From assembly GCA_003564735.1 (NCBI GenBank), contig PXEK01000402.1:1-21378 (forward strand): a stretch of DNA of 21,378 nucleotides. The letters run 5' to 3'. Positions 8,984 through 16,060 of this stretch are shown piece after piece. The position numbers were made by a program, and so were the translations under genes. The notes under the pieces are model-generated. The model had not been told where the DNA came from. It did not search any database and was given only the letters and a program-made list of their open reading frames with translations. The stretch's first letter is position 1, and every line of letters starts with the position of its first letter. Origin of the DNA: Cryomorphaceae bacterium. Its GTDB lineage: Bacteria > Bacteroidota > Bacteroidia > Flavobacteriales_G > Salibacteraceae.

Positions 8984-10522
8984 ATGGCAACTAACGATAA
9001 ACTCGGTCAAATTGAAAATATAGAAATAGTACAGCTGGAACGAGTAGATTATGAAGACATCAAACAAGCCATGATTGAATCATATTCTAACCTGCAGGAA
9101 CCATTTTGGGAACGGGAAGAATTCAACAGCCTCATCAGTAAATTCCCTCAAGGCCAAATAGGCATTAAAGTAAACGGCGAATTAGCGGGTTGTGCCCTTT
9201 CTATAATCGTTGATTCTTCACAAATTGACAAAAAACATTCGTACAAAGAAATAACTGCAAACTACTCCTTTACAACCCACACCGACAAAGGCGACAAGCT
9301 TTACGGTGTCGATATTTTTATCAGACCCAAGTTTAGAGGTTTGCGACTGGCGCGCAGACTATATGACTACAGAAAAGAGTTGTGTGAGCAACTGAACTTA
9401 AAGGGAATTCTATTTGGAGGGCGCATCCCGGGTTATCACAAATACTCCGGAGAGATGACGGCCAAAGAATACATCGATAAAGTGCGCAATAAAGAAATTC
9501 ACGACGCCGTTCTCGACTTTCAACTCTCCAATGATTTTCACCCGGTACGAATCATAAAAAACTACCTCGAAGGTGATGACGGTTCACAAGAGTACGGTGT
9601 ACTTTTAGAGTGGGGTAATGTGTATTACGAACCCGAAAATACCAAAACTCTCCCCGGCAAAAGTATTGTTCGATTGGGCTTGATACAATGGCAAATGAGA
9701 TTGTATAAAGATTTGGACGAACTCATGCGTCAAGCCGAATTTTTCATTGATGCGCTGTCAGGATATAAATCTGATTTTGCTCTTTTCCCCGAGTATTTCC
9801 ATGCACCATTAATGGCTGAGTATAATGAACTCTCAGAGCCCGAAGCCATTAGAGCACTTACTGTATATAATGATCGTATAGTGCAAAGATTTTCAGAGCT
9901 TGCTATATCCTATAACATTAACATTATAACGGGTAGTATGCCGGAAATGGTTGACAACAACCTTTATAATGTGGGTTACTTATGTAAGCGAGACGGACAC
10001 GTAGAGCGCTACGAAAAAATACACGTTACACCCGACGAAACTAAAGTGTGGGGCTTACAAGGAGGAAACAAAATTCAAACCTTCGATACCGATTGCGGAA
10101 AAATAGGAATACTCATTTGTTATGACGTGGAATTTCCCGAATTGAGTAGGCTACTGGCCGATGAAGGGATGAACATACTTTTCGTACCCTTCCTCACCGA
10201 TACGCAAAACGGATATTCCAGAGTGCGACATTGCGCGGCTGCAAGAGCCATTGAAAATGAATGCTATGTAGCCATTGCAGGCAGTGTGGGCAACTTACCT
10301 AAAGTACACAATATGGATATTCAATACGCACAATCGGCATTGTTCACACCCTGCGATTTTGCTTTCCCGTCAGACGGAATTAAAGCGGAAGCGACACCTA
10401 ACACGGAAATGACGTTAATTGCCGATGCAGACTTAGACTTACTCAAAGAACTGAATTTATACGGCAGCGTGCAAAACCTGAAAAACAGAAGGACAGATAT
10501 TTACAAGGTGACTAAAAAATAA
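8984..10522 (+). CDS. Bifunctional GNAT acetyltransferase / carbon-nitrogen hydrolase (nitrilase superfamily)
   Basis: A 512-residue fusion. The N-terminal ~210 residues are a GNAT domain (VDIFIRPKFRGLRLARRLYDYRK at about 109-131, holding the acetyl-CoA loop; GILFGGRIPGYHKY follows). Residues ~228-505 are a nitrilase-superfamily domain with the catalytic triad visible: Glu270 in LFPEYFHAP, Lys345 in YEKIHVTPDE and Cys379 in GILICYDVEFPE. Length and order match the GNAT-nitrilase family exemplified by B. subtilis YhcX (about 513 residues). Nitrilase-superfamily enzymes hydrolyse amides or nitriles; the substrate here is unknown. The 22-nt gap and shared strand suggest co-transcription with the FAD/Fe-S oxidoreductase, ending at the hairpin at 10651-10679. 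No signal peptide, so cytosolic. Architecture secure, chemistry open. Confidence 0.94.
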   Translation: MATNDKLGQIENIEIVQLERVDYEDIKQAMIESYSNLQEPFWEREEFNSLISKFPQGQIGIKVNGELAGCALSIIVDSSQIDKKHSYKEITANYSFTTHTDKGDKLYGVDIFIRPKFRGLRLARRLYDYRKELCEQLNLKGILFGGRIPGYHKYSGEMTAKEYIDKVRNKEIHDAVLDFQLSNDFHPVRIIKNYLEGDDGSQEYGVLLEWGNVYYEPENTKTLPGKSIVRLGLIQWQMRLYKDLDELMRQAEFFIDALSGYKSDFALFPEYFHAPLMAEYNELSEPEAIRALTVYNDRIVQRFSELAISYNINIITGSMPEMVDNNLYNVGYLCKRDGHVERYEKIHVTPDETKVWGLQGGNKIQTFDTDCGKIGILICYDVEFPELSRLLADEGMNILFVPFLTDTQNGYSRVRHCAAARAIENECYVAIAGSVGNLPKVHNMDIQYAQSALFTPCDFAFPSDGIKAEATPNTEMTLIADADLDLLKELNLYGSVQNLKNRRTDIYKVTKK

Positions 10523-10650
10523 GACACCTCTGACAAATTTTATTCAATAATTCAAAGTCCTTTGGTCAATAAAACCATCAATTCCCTTGGATAACACAAG
10601 TCTTTTTATTGATATGTTCAAACCGAGCCAACATAAAAAAATGAGCAAAA

Positions 10651-10679
10651 AAAAAGCGGTGAAAAAATCACCGCTTTTT
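10651..10679. terminator. Bidirectional intrinsic terminator
   Basis: AAAAAGCGGTGA (10651-10662) pairs with TCACCGCTTTTT (10668-10679), a 12-bp stem with loop AAAAA. It carries T-runs in both directions. It lies between the convergent GNAT-nitrilase gene (+, ends 10522) and RRM gene (-, ends 10699) and can serve both. Confidence 0.88.
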
Positions 10680-10698
10680 ACATAAAGATGAAATCGTA

Positions 10699-10968
10699 CT
10701 AGAATCTTCTATCGTTTCTACGTTCTTTACGCTCTTCCGCCTGTTTTACAACTAAAGCACGACCATTCAACTCATGACCGTTCAAACTTTCGATAGCGTC
10801 GTTTCCTTCGTTATCGTTAGTCATTTCAACAAAACCAAAACCGCGTGAACGACCTGTGTCTCTGTCTAAAATAATTTTAACACTGTCAACTGCTCCGTAT
10901 CCTTCAAACAGTTCACTTAACTCATCTTCCTGAAGTTGGTAGTTCAGGTTTGCAACAAAAATGTTCAT
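10699..10968 (-). CDS. RRM-domain RNA-binding protein (bacterial glycine-poor Rbp type)
   Basis: An 89-residue single RNA-recognition-motif protein. RNP2 is IFVANL at residues 3-8 and RNP1 is RGFGFVEM at about 42-49, with the usual DxDTGRSRGFGFV lead-in and the AIESLNGHELNGRALVVKQA helix-strand segment. The basic tail RKERRNDRRF is short. It binds single-stranded RNA; Bacteroidota carry several such proteins and members influence expression of many transcripts, but targets here are unknown. The gene has a -7 box at 11074-11081 and hence a leader of about 100 nt, long for this window, which suggests post-transcriptional control as in other cold-responsive RNA-binding genes (inference). It terminates at the shared hairpin. 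Confidence 0.95.
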   Translation of the reverse strand: MNIFVANLNYQLQEDELSELFEGYGAVDSVKIILDRDTGRSRGFGFVEMTNDNEGNDAIESLNGHELNGRALVVKQAEERKERRNDRRF

Positions 10969-11360
10969 AATAAAAAAATTAAAAAATTAAATAAAGGGAT
11001 ATGAGCGCGTGATCATCAATAATCGCAGAAAAAAACTGAAATACAAGACTTCTCATCAAGTCATAAACCGCAACAAAGGTAAGGGATAAATTTCACAACC
11101 TACTAAAAATGAATATTTTTTTGACTTGAGATCTAACACAATACAAGTTACAATTCAACCCGGACTCAAAACAACTCAACAGCCTGTTTACTAGGTGTTA
11201 CCAAAAGACATCAACTAAACCCATACCCAAACAAACTAAGCCGACCTAATCACAATTTCAACGATTATAAATAAATAATTACGTTCAATGTTTTAAATTG
11301 AGCGTCAAAAACTTCCCGGGAAACTACATTGTACCATGTATCATAAAAACAGCTTTGGCA
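10969..11360. other. Intergenic stretch holding the RRM leader, promoter and a weak hairpin
   Basis: About 390 bases without a convincing gene. The left part (10969-11070) is the predicted RRM-gene leader, with an A/T-rich run next to the ATG and a small GACTT/AAGTC hairpin at 11047-11062. A -7 box follows at 11074-11081. The rest is A/T-rich. The only other structure is an imperfect hairpin ACGTTCAAT/ATTGAGCGT at 11281-11305, 56 nt beyond the GT2 stop, which could be a weak terminator for that gene. A plus-strand open frame at 11298-11573 is mainly antisense to the GT2 gene and is not credible. Confidence 0.6.
11074..11081 (-). promoter_or_regulatory. -7 promoter box (TACCTTTG) of the RRM gene
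   Basis: TACCTTTG on the minus strand matches TAnnTTTG exactly, with a GTTG (11096-11099) upstream, though at a short spacing of about 14 nt. It predicts transcription from about 11068, roughly 100 nt before the ATG. Confidence 0.6.
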
Positions 11361-12341
11361 TTACAAGAACCAAAAGTTATCTCCCTCAATCCACCCTCTC
11401 TTCAGCAGATAGGCTATCATACTAATTCTTTGACTAGTTGCGGGCCAAACCGTAATGAGTATTTGAGGATTCATTACCTCATCAAGATATGCTACAGGTT
11501 TAATTCCCTTATGCTCGGTAAGTCCTACCCGAGTAAAATGAATACCTCGCCGCTCAAGCACATCAATAGTTAAATCGGCTTTTACACCCTCACCCAAAAC
11601 CACAACAGGTCTACGTTCATGCCAATCCGTATCACACCAAAAATTAATTTTCAACTCAAAAAAACGCTGTTGACTGTAATCATTAGAGTTGAGAGAGGTT
11701 CTACTTTCATGGTGTCGCCACAAATGAGTAATCTTATCAATTCCCACGAAAGGCACCCCGGCGGCATACAGCTTCAAAATCAAGTGATAATCCTCAGGAT
11801 AACTCAACTCCTCAAAACACTGTGTTGGCCCAAGCAAAAAAGAAGACAACAACCAATTTGGCGAGGCAACGGCGCACTCCCTGTACATGAATCTGTGAAA
11901 ATCATTATTTTTCACACAGCTATTCAGCCATTTTTCATACTCCGTATAGCCCCTACTCACCGCTTTTTTTCCAAAATACTTCACCTTTCCCGTAACCAAA
12001 CTCCCCGGATTTTTCACGGCAGCATTGAATAAGGTTTCCAGTTTATCGGGAGGCATTAAATCATCAGCATCCATTCTAGTGATGTATTCCCCCTGAATGT
12101 GTAATATACCGGTTTGTAAAGCCGAAATAATGCCGCTTTTTTTATTGGTCAGAACCGAAATACGCTCATCCTCGATCGCAAATTCACGCACAATACTCGC
12201 AGATTCATCCTCGCTGCCATCATCAACAGCCAACAACTCCCAACGCGTGTAGGTTTGAAACTGTATGGTTTTCAAACATTCAGCAAGCCACGGCGCCGCA
12301 TTTTTAAACGGCATAACAATCGAAATCAGCCCTTTTTTCAC
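11361..12341 (-). CDS. Family 2 glycosyltransferase with C-terminal Rossmann-like extension
   Basis: A GT-A fold glycosyltransferase, about 326 residues. After the start come ISIVMPFKNAAPWL, the nucleotide-binding VDDGSEDES and the metal-binding RMDADD (DxD), all in the first ~120 residues; SYPEDYHLILKLY marks the acceptor-side motif. From about residue 245 there is a separate segment, PVVVLGEGVKADLTIDVLER, ending KRGWIEGDNFWFL, resembling a small nucleotide-binding Rossmann-like domain. Sugar and acceptor are unknown; a role in surface polysaccharide is usual for GT2 enzymes. The frame can be read to a TTG at 12353, but that codon overlaps a possible -7 box (TTTATTTG, 12351-12358 on the minus strand), so I use the GTG at 12341 (MKKGLISIVMPF); the ATG thirteen codons after the TTG would cut into the first strand. 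It is divergent from typA. Confidence 0.85.
   Translation of the reverse strand: MKKGLISIVMPFKNAAPWLAECLKTIQFQTYTRWELLAVDDGSEDESASIVREFAIEDERISVLTNKKSGIISALQTGILHIQGEYITRMDADDLMPPDKLETLFNAAVKNPGSLVTGKVKYFGKKAVSRGYTEYEKWLNSCVKNNDFHRFMYRECAVASPNWLLSSFLLGPTQCFEELSYPEDYHLILKLYAAGVPFVGIDKITHLWRHHESRTSLNSNDYSQQRFFELKINFWCDTDWHERRPVVVLGEGVKADLTIDVLERRGIHFTRVGLTEHKGIKPVAYLDEVMNPQILITVWPATSQRISMIAYLLKRGWIEGDNFWFL
12145..12156 (-). repeat. dispersed 12-mer, copy c (GGTTCTGACCAA)
   Basis: An exact minus-strand copy inside the GT2 gene, in a frame that encodes V-L-T-N rather than the GSDQ of copy b. It faces away from copy d, 328 nt to the right. Confidence 0.7.
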
Positions 12342-12389
12342 ACGACAAAACAAATAAATGTTTTCGTGTTACAACTAAATCAATTACCT

Positions 12390-12397
12390 TACTTTTG
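12390..12397 (+). promoter_or_regulatory. -7 promoter box (TACTTTTG) of typA
   Basis: TACTTTTG matches TAnnTTTG exactly. It predicts a start near 12402 and a leader of about 100 nt before the typA ATG at 12504. That leader carries a hairpin (CTGCC 12423-12427 with GGCAG 12435-12439) and copy d of the dispersed motif. Confidence 0.65.
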
Positions 12398-12484
12398 CAC
12401 CGCAAAATTTTAAAAAGTAAAACTGCCGAAAAGTGGCAGAAATTCAATAATCGGCACATCGGTCGAAAGTCTTTCTCCCCCCAC

Positions 12485-12496
12485 GGTTCTGACCAA
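12485..12496 (+). repeat. dispersed 12-mer, copy d (GGTTCTGACCAA)
   Basis: An exact copy in the untranslated leader of typA, ending 7 nt before the ATG. It is followed by AAAATTT. Being non-coding, it shows that the motif is not a by-product of a protein sequence. Confidence 0.7.
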
Positions 12497-12503
12497 AAAA
12501 TTT

Positions 12504-14315
12504 ATGAAATCTATTAGAAATATTGCCATTATCGCTCACGTTGACCACGGCAAAACGACTTTGGTTGATAAAATCATGTTCCGTTGCGAAACGGCGCAAA
12601 GTAAAAGTGATAACACTGAGTTGATTCTCGACAACAACGATTTAGAGCGCGAAAGAGGTATTACCATCGTTTCCAAGAATATTTCGGTTACGTATAAGGA
12701 CACCAAAATTAACATCATCGATACTCCCGGTCACGCCGATTTTGGGGGTGAGGTGGAACGCGTACTCAATATGGCCGACGGCGTTCTTTTACTTGTTGAC
12801 GCTTTTGAAGGTGCCATGCCGCAAACCCGTTACGTTCTCTCCAAGGCCATTGAATTGGGTAAAAAACCCATAGTAGTGGTAAATAAGGTCGATAAAGAAA
12901 ATTGCCGACCCGACGAGGTTCAAGAAGAGGTTTTTGATTTAATGTTCAACCTTGGCGCTACTGAAGATCAATTGGATTTCCCCACCATTTACGGATCGGC
13001 AAAAAACGGCTGGATGAGTACCGACCATAACGAACCTACTGATAATGTAGATGCTTTGCTCGATGCGGTACTGGAATACATTCCCGAACCTAAAGTTGAA
13101 GAGGGTAGTTTGCAAATGCAAATCACCTCTATTGACTTTAGCTCTTTTGTGGGTAGAATTGCCATTGGCCGTGTAAAAAGGGGAGAACTCAAAGCCGGCC
13201 AAAGGGTAACGTTGATGAAACGCGACGGAACAGCAAAAAAAGCAACGGTAAAAGAACTGTACGTTTTTGAAGGTCTGGGTAAAATTAAGGCCGATAATGT
13301 TACAGCGGGTGATATTGCTGCAATTACGGGGGTTCAAGATTTCGATATCGGTGATACGGTTGCCGATGCCGAAAATCCCGAAGCTCTACCTACCATTCCC
13401 GTAGATGAACCTACAATGAGTATGGTGTTTACGGTAAATAACTCTCCGTTTTTTGGTAAAGACGGTGAATTTGTTACTTCGCGTCACTTGCGCGAACGTT
13501 TGTTTAAGGAAACCGAGAAAAACTTGGCGCTTAAAATTGAAGAAACCGACTCTCCCGACTCATACAACGTATTCGGCAGGGGTGTGATGCACCTATCGGT
13601 TTTGATCGAAACCATGCGACGCGAAGGATATGAATTGCAAGTGGGTCAGCCACAAGTAATCATAAAGCACGTAGACGGTAAAAAAATGGAACCTATTGAA
13701 ATGCTTTACATCGATGTTCCCGAAAGTACATCGGGTAAAGTGATTGAAGTGGTAACCAAGCGAAAAGGCGAAATGAAAGTGATGGAAGAACGCGGTGATG
13801 TGATGCACTTGGAGTTTGAAATTCCATCGCGCGGCATCATGGGTATGCGTACTCAAATTTTGAACGTATCATCGGGCGAGGCCGTTATGGCACACCGTTT
13901 TTCAGAGTTTGGTGAGTGGCGCGGCGATATCCCTAAAAGAACTGCCGGAGTGCTTATGGCACACGAACCCGGGACGGTTATCGCCTATGCTCTTAACAAC
14001 TTACAAGACAGAGGTAAGTTTTTTGTGGAGCCGGGCGAAGAAGTGTATGAAGGGATGATTGTAGGCGAACATTCACGCGATAACGATTTATCGGTGAACG
14101 TGACCAAAACAAAAAAACTGACCAACATGCGAAGCGCGGGTGCCGATGATAAAACTAAAATAGCACCCAAAATTGATTTATCACTAGAAGAGAATCTCGA
14201 GTATATCGATGCTGACGAATATGTGGAAGTTACTCCCAAAAACATCAGACTTCGTAAAATTTACTTGAAGGAACACGAAAGAAAAAAATTCGCTAACAAG
14301 GTGGGAATAGGATAA
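12504..14315 (+). CDS. typA: Translational GTPase TypA/BipA
   Basis: A 603-residue ribosome-binding GTPase. The G motifs are all present: G1 AHVDHGKT (11-18), G2 RGIT (51-54), G3 DTPGH (73-77), G4 NKVD (127-130) and G5 GSAK (about 164-167). EF-G-like domains follow ([29 protein letters not shown]; ending [12 protein letters not shown] and the TypA-specific C-terminal domain with TPKNIRLRK). Length is normal. TypA assists 50S assembly and translation under stress, notably in the cold. The start ATG at 12504 is followed by the canonical [14 protein letters not shown]. The gene stands alone, with its own promoter, an approximately 100-nt leader and a strong terminator at 14349-14385. Confidence 0.98.
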   Translation: MKSIRNIAIIAHVDHGKTTLVDKIMFRCETAQSKSDNTELILDNNDLERERGITIVSKNISVTYKDTKINIIDTPGHADFGGEVERVLNMADGVLLLVDAFEGAMPQTRYVLSKAIELGKKPIVVVNKVDKENCRPDEVQEEVFDLMFNLGATEDQLDFPTIYGSAKNGWMSTDHNEPTDNVDALLDAVLEYIPEPKVEEGSLQMQITSIDFSSFVGRIAIGRVKRGELKAGQRVTLMKRDGTAKKATVKELYVFEGLGKIKADNVTAGDIAAITGVQDFDIGDTVADAENPEALPTIPVDEPTMSMVFTVNNSPFFGKDGEFVTSRHLRERLFKETEKNLALKIEETDSPDSYNVFGRGVMHLSVLIETMRREGYELQVGQPQVIIKHVDGKKMEPIEMLYIDVPESTSGKVIEVVTKRKGEMKVMEERGDVMHLEFEIPSRGIMGMRTQILNVSSGEAVMAHRFSEFGEWRGDIPKRTAGVLMAHEPGTVIAYALNNLQDRGKFFVEPGEEVYEGMIVGEHSRDNDLSVNVTKTKKLTNMRSAGADDKTKIAPKIDLSLEENLEYIDADEYVEVTPKNIRLRKIYLKEHERKKFANKVGIG

Positions 14316-14348
14316 CCTGTTATTTATAAGCGATTTTTCACCAAACTT

Positions 14349-14385
14349 AACGGGCGCTATAATTTGATAGCGCCCGTTTTTTTTT
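14349..14385 (+). terminator. Strong intrinsic terminator of typA
   Basis: AACGGGCGCTAT (14349-14360) pairs perfectly with ATAGCGCCCGTT (14367-14378), loop AATTTG, followed by a T-run to 14385. It begins 34 nt after the typA stop. Confidence 0.95.
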
Positions 14386-14400
14386 CGCCACTCTTCAGCC

Positions 14401-14571
14401 TTACTCCCGGCCCGTTCCGGTGAAATTATGAAACGTGTACAACACTCGGTTCTGAATATCTCTATAAACAAAGTAGCCGCGCGTAAAAACTTCCCTCGAA
14501 AAATTCACCGCACAACAATCCGGTACTTTTTTGCGCGTTGTAAAACAAGTTAAGATACATTCGGCATTCAA
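14401..14571 (-). CDS. Possible small ORF or gene remnant (56 codons)
   Basis: In the gap between the typA terminator and lptF/G, the minus strand holds an open frame from a TTG (14571) to TAA (14401). Its second half reads like real protein (SREVFTRGYFVYRDIQNRV, then LYTFHNFTGTGRE), while the first part is Cys-rich and less convincing. There is no ATG, no promoter box and no recognised family. It may be chance or the tail of a decayed gene. Listed only because the stretch is otherwise unexplained. Confidence 0.2.
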   Translation of the reverse strand: MNAECILTCFTTRKKVPDCCAVNFSREVFTRGYFVYRDIQNRVLYTFHNFTGTGRE

Positions 14572-14581
14572 ACAGGGCTCG

Positions 14582-14589
14582 TATCTTTG
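14582..14589 (+). promoter_or_regulatory. -7 promoter box (TATCTTTG) of the LptF/G-type gene
   Basis: TATCTTTG matches TAnnTTTG exactly. The longest open frame begins with a TTG (14587-14589) that is the last three bases of this box, so that codon cannot be the start. The predicted leader to the GTG at 14617 is about 20 nt. Confidence 0.7.
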
Positions 14590-14616
14590 CGCTTAGATAT
14601 ACTCAAAATCCCACGG

Positions 14617-16056
14617 GTGAAAATTTTAGATAAGTACATCATTAAAACGTTTTTGGGCCCTTTCGTCCTCACGTTTTTCATCTCACTGTTCATTCTCGAA
14701 ATGCAATTTCTATGGCAGTATTTTGAAGATATGGTGGGTAAAGGATTGGAGACCGAAGTACTGATCAGACTTTTCGCTTATGCCTCGGCATCACTGGTGA
14801 GTATGGCACTACCCCTGGCGGTTTTACTCAGTTCCATCATGACGTTTGGTAACCTGGGTGAAAAGTATGAGCTCGTATCCATGAAAGCCGCAGGTGTTTC
14901 GCTCAAACGGGTTATGCGTCCGCTTGTTATCTTCGTCATCCTACTTTCACTTGCGGCATTTCAGTTTTCCAACAACGTACTGCCGGTGGCCAATCTCAAA
15001 TTTAAGTCACTGCTTTACGATATCATGAAGCAAAGACCGGCACTCGACTTTAAACCGGGTATTTTTTACAAGGGCATTGAAGGATATGTAATCAGAATAA
15101 GCGATAAAGGGCAAGACGGTCAAACACTCAAAGAAGTTCTCATTTACGATCACACCTCTTCCAACAGCAACACCAATGTAATTAAAGCCGAAAGCGGTAA
15201 AATTTTCATGAGTGATGACGGTCAACACCTCATCATGGAGTTGTTCAATGGTCAGCGCTATGAGGACGCCGAAGGCAAACGCCACCCGTTCATTCGCAAT
15301 AAATTCGATAAGCATACCATTCGTTTTCCGCTCACCGGGTTTGACTTTCAACGCACAGATGAGGATTTGTTTAAAGACCATTATCAAATGCTCAACTTCA
15401 GTCAATTGGTTGAGGCCGTTGACTCCCTAACCGAGGTAAAGCGCAGCCGTATAGCCAACTACCACAACTCAGTGAGTCAGCGACTTGCCGTTTACCGCGA
15501 TACCCTTGACGCCGATCAGGATACCATAGCAGAGGACTATACCGTTGTGGACTCCTACGATGAAATGGATAATGATGGCAAACTCTCTGTGCTAGTGGCA
15601 GCGGCTAACTTAGCTCGCGCTTCAAAAACCTATTCCAACGCCATGAAAACCGAGGTGGAATCGAGAAAAAAACGCATCGCCCGACATAAAATCGAACAAC
15701 ACCGAAAATTCACCTTATCCATAGCGTGTATCGTACTGTTTTTTATCGGAGCCCCTATGGGAGCCATCGTTCGTAAAGGCGGGTTGGGTTTACCCGTCAT
15801 CATATCGGTCGTATTCTTTCTCATTTACCATATCTCCTCAATGACCGGGGAAAAACTCGTGAAAAACATTGAAATTGATGCTTGGGAAGGTATGTGGGTA
15901 TCAACATTTATTCTCACGCCTATAGGTGTTTTACTCACGTATAAAGCGACCTCAGACAGTGTGATTCTCGACAGCACGTACTACACCAAACTTACCGACC
16001 CCATATTTAAAAAAGTAATCAACCCGCTTACCCGAAAATTCTCCCGAAAAAAATAG
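14617..16056 (+). CDS. LptF/LptG family permease (YjgP/YjgQ)
   Basis: A 479-residue inner-membrane protein of the LPS-export ABC machine. The start MKILDKYIIKTFLGPFVLTF is the family signature; three N-terminal membrane segments (about 12-35, 52-75, 95-118) precede a periplasmic beta-rich region (LKEVLIYDHTSSNSNTNVIKAESGKIFMSDDGQ), a long charged/helical linker, then three C-terminal segments (about 365-385, 395-412, 424-445). With LptB2 ATPase it would extract LPS toward LptC/LptA; Bacteroidota often have this as a single separate gene, so LptF versus LptG is not decidable here. I take GTG at 14617 as start because the upstream TTG lies in the promoter box. The linker between about residues 290 and 360 is longer than in E. 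coli. A glycosyltransferase gene begins 4 nt after the stop, so the two are an operon. Confidence 0.92.
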   Translation: MKILDKYIIKTFLGPFVLTFFISLFILEMQFLWQYFEDMVGKGLETEVLIRLFAYASASLVSMALPLAVLLSSIMTFGNLGEKYELVSMKAAGVSLKRVMRPLVIFVILLSLAAFQFSNNVLPVANLKFKSLLYDIMKQRPALDFKPGIFYKGIEGYVIRISDKGQDGQTLKEVLIYDHTSSNSNTNVIKAESGKIFMSDDGQHLIMELFNGQRYEDAEGKRHPFIRNKFDKHTIRFPLTGFDFQRTDEDLFKDHYQMLNFSQLVEAVDSLTEVKRSRIANYHNSVSQRLAVYRDTLDADQDTIAEDYTVVDSYDEMDNDGKLSVLVAAANLARASKTYSNAMKTEVESRKKRIARHKIEQHRKFTLSIACIVLFFIGAPMGAIVRKGGLGLPVIISVVFFLIYHISSMTGEKLVKNIEIDAWEGMWVSTFILTPIGVLLTYKATSDSVILDSTYYTKLTDPIFKKVINPLTRKFSRKK

Positions 16057-16060
16057 CGTG

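Noticed and set aside
10566..10612. 9-bp inverted repeat TCAATAAAA / TTTTATTGA downstream of the GNAT-nitrilase gene
   Set aside because: All A/T-rich with a 29-nt loop, easily due to chance; the real terminator is the hairpin at 10651-10679.
10641..10685. Tiny plus-strand ORF (ATG at 10641, about 14 codons) over the terminator
   Set aside because: It is made entirely of the hairpin arms (Lys-rich then Ser-Pro-Leu-Phe) and has no independent support.
11298..12032. Plus-strand open frames opposite the GT2 gene
   Set aside because: They are antisense shadows; the minus-strand frame carries GT2 motifs including VDDGSEDES and the DxD.
14184..14471. Minus-strand 95-codon frame across the end of typA
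   Set aside because: It runs through the typA coding end and its terminator; the sequence is antisense to conserved TypA residues.
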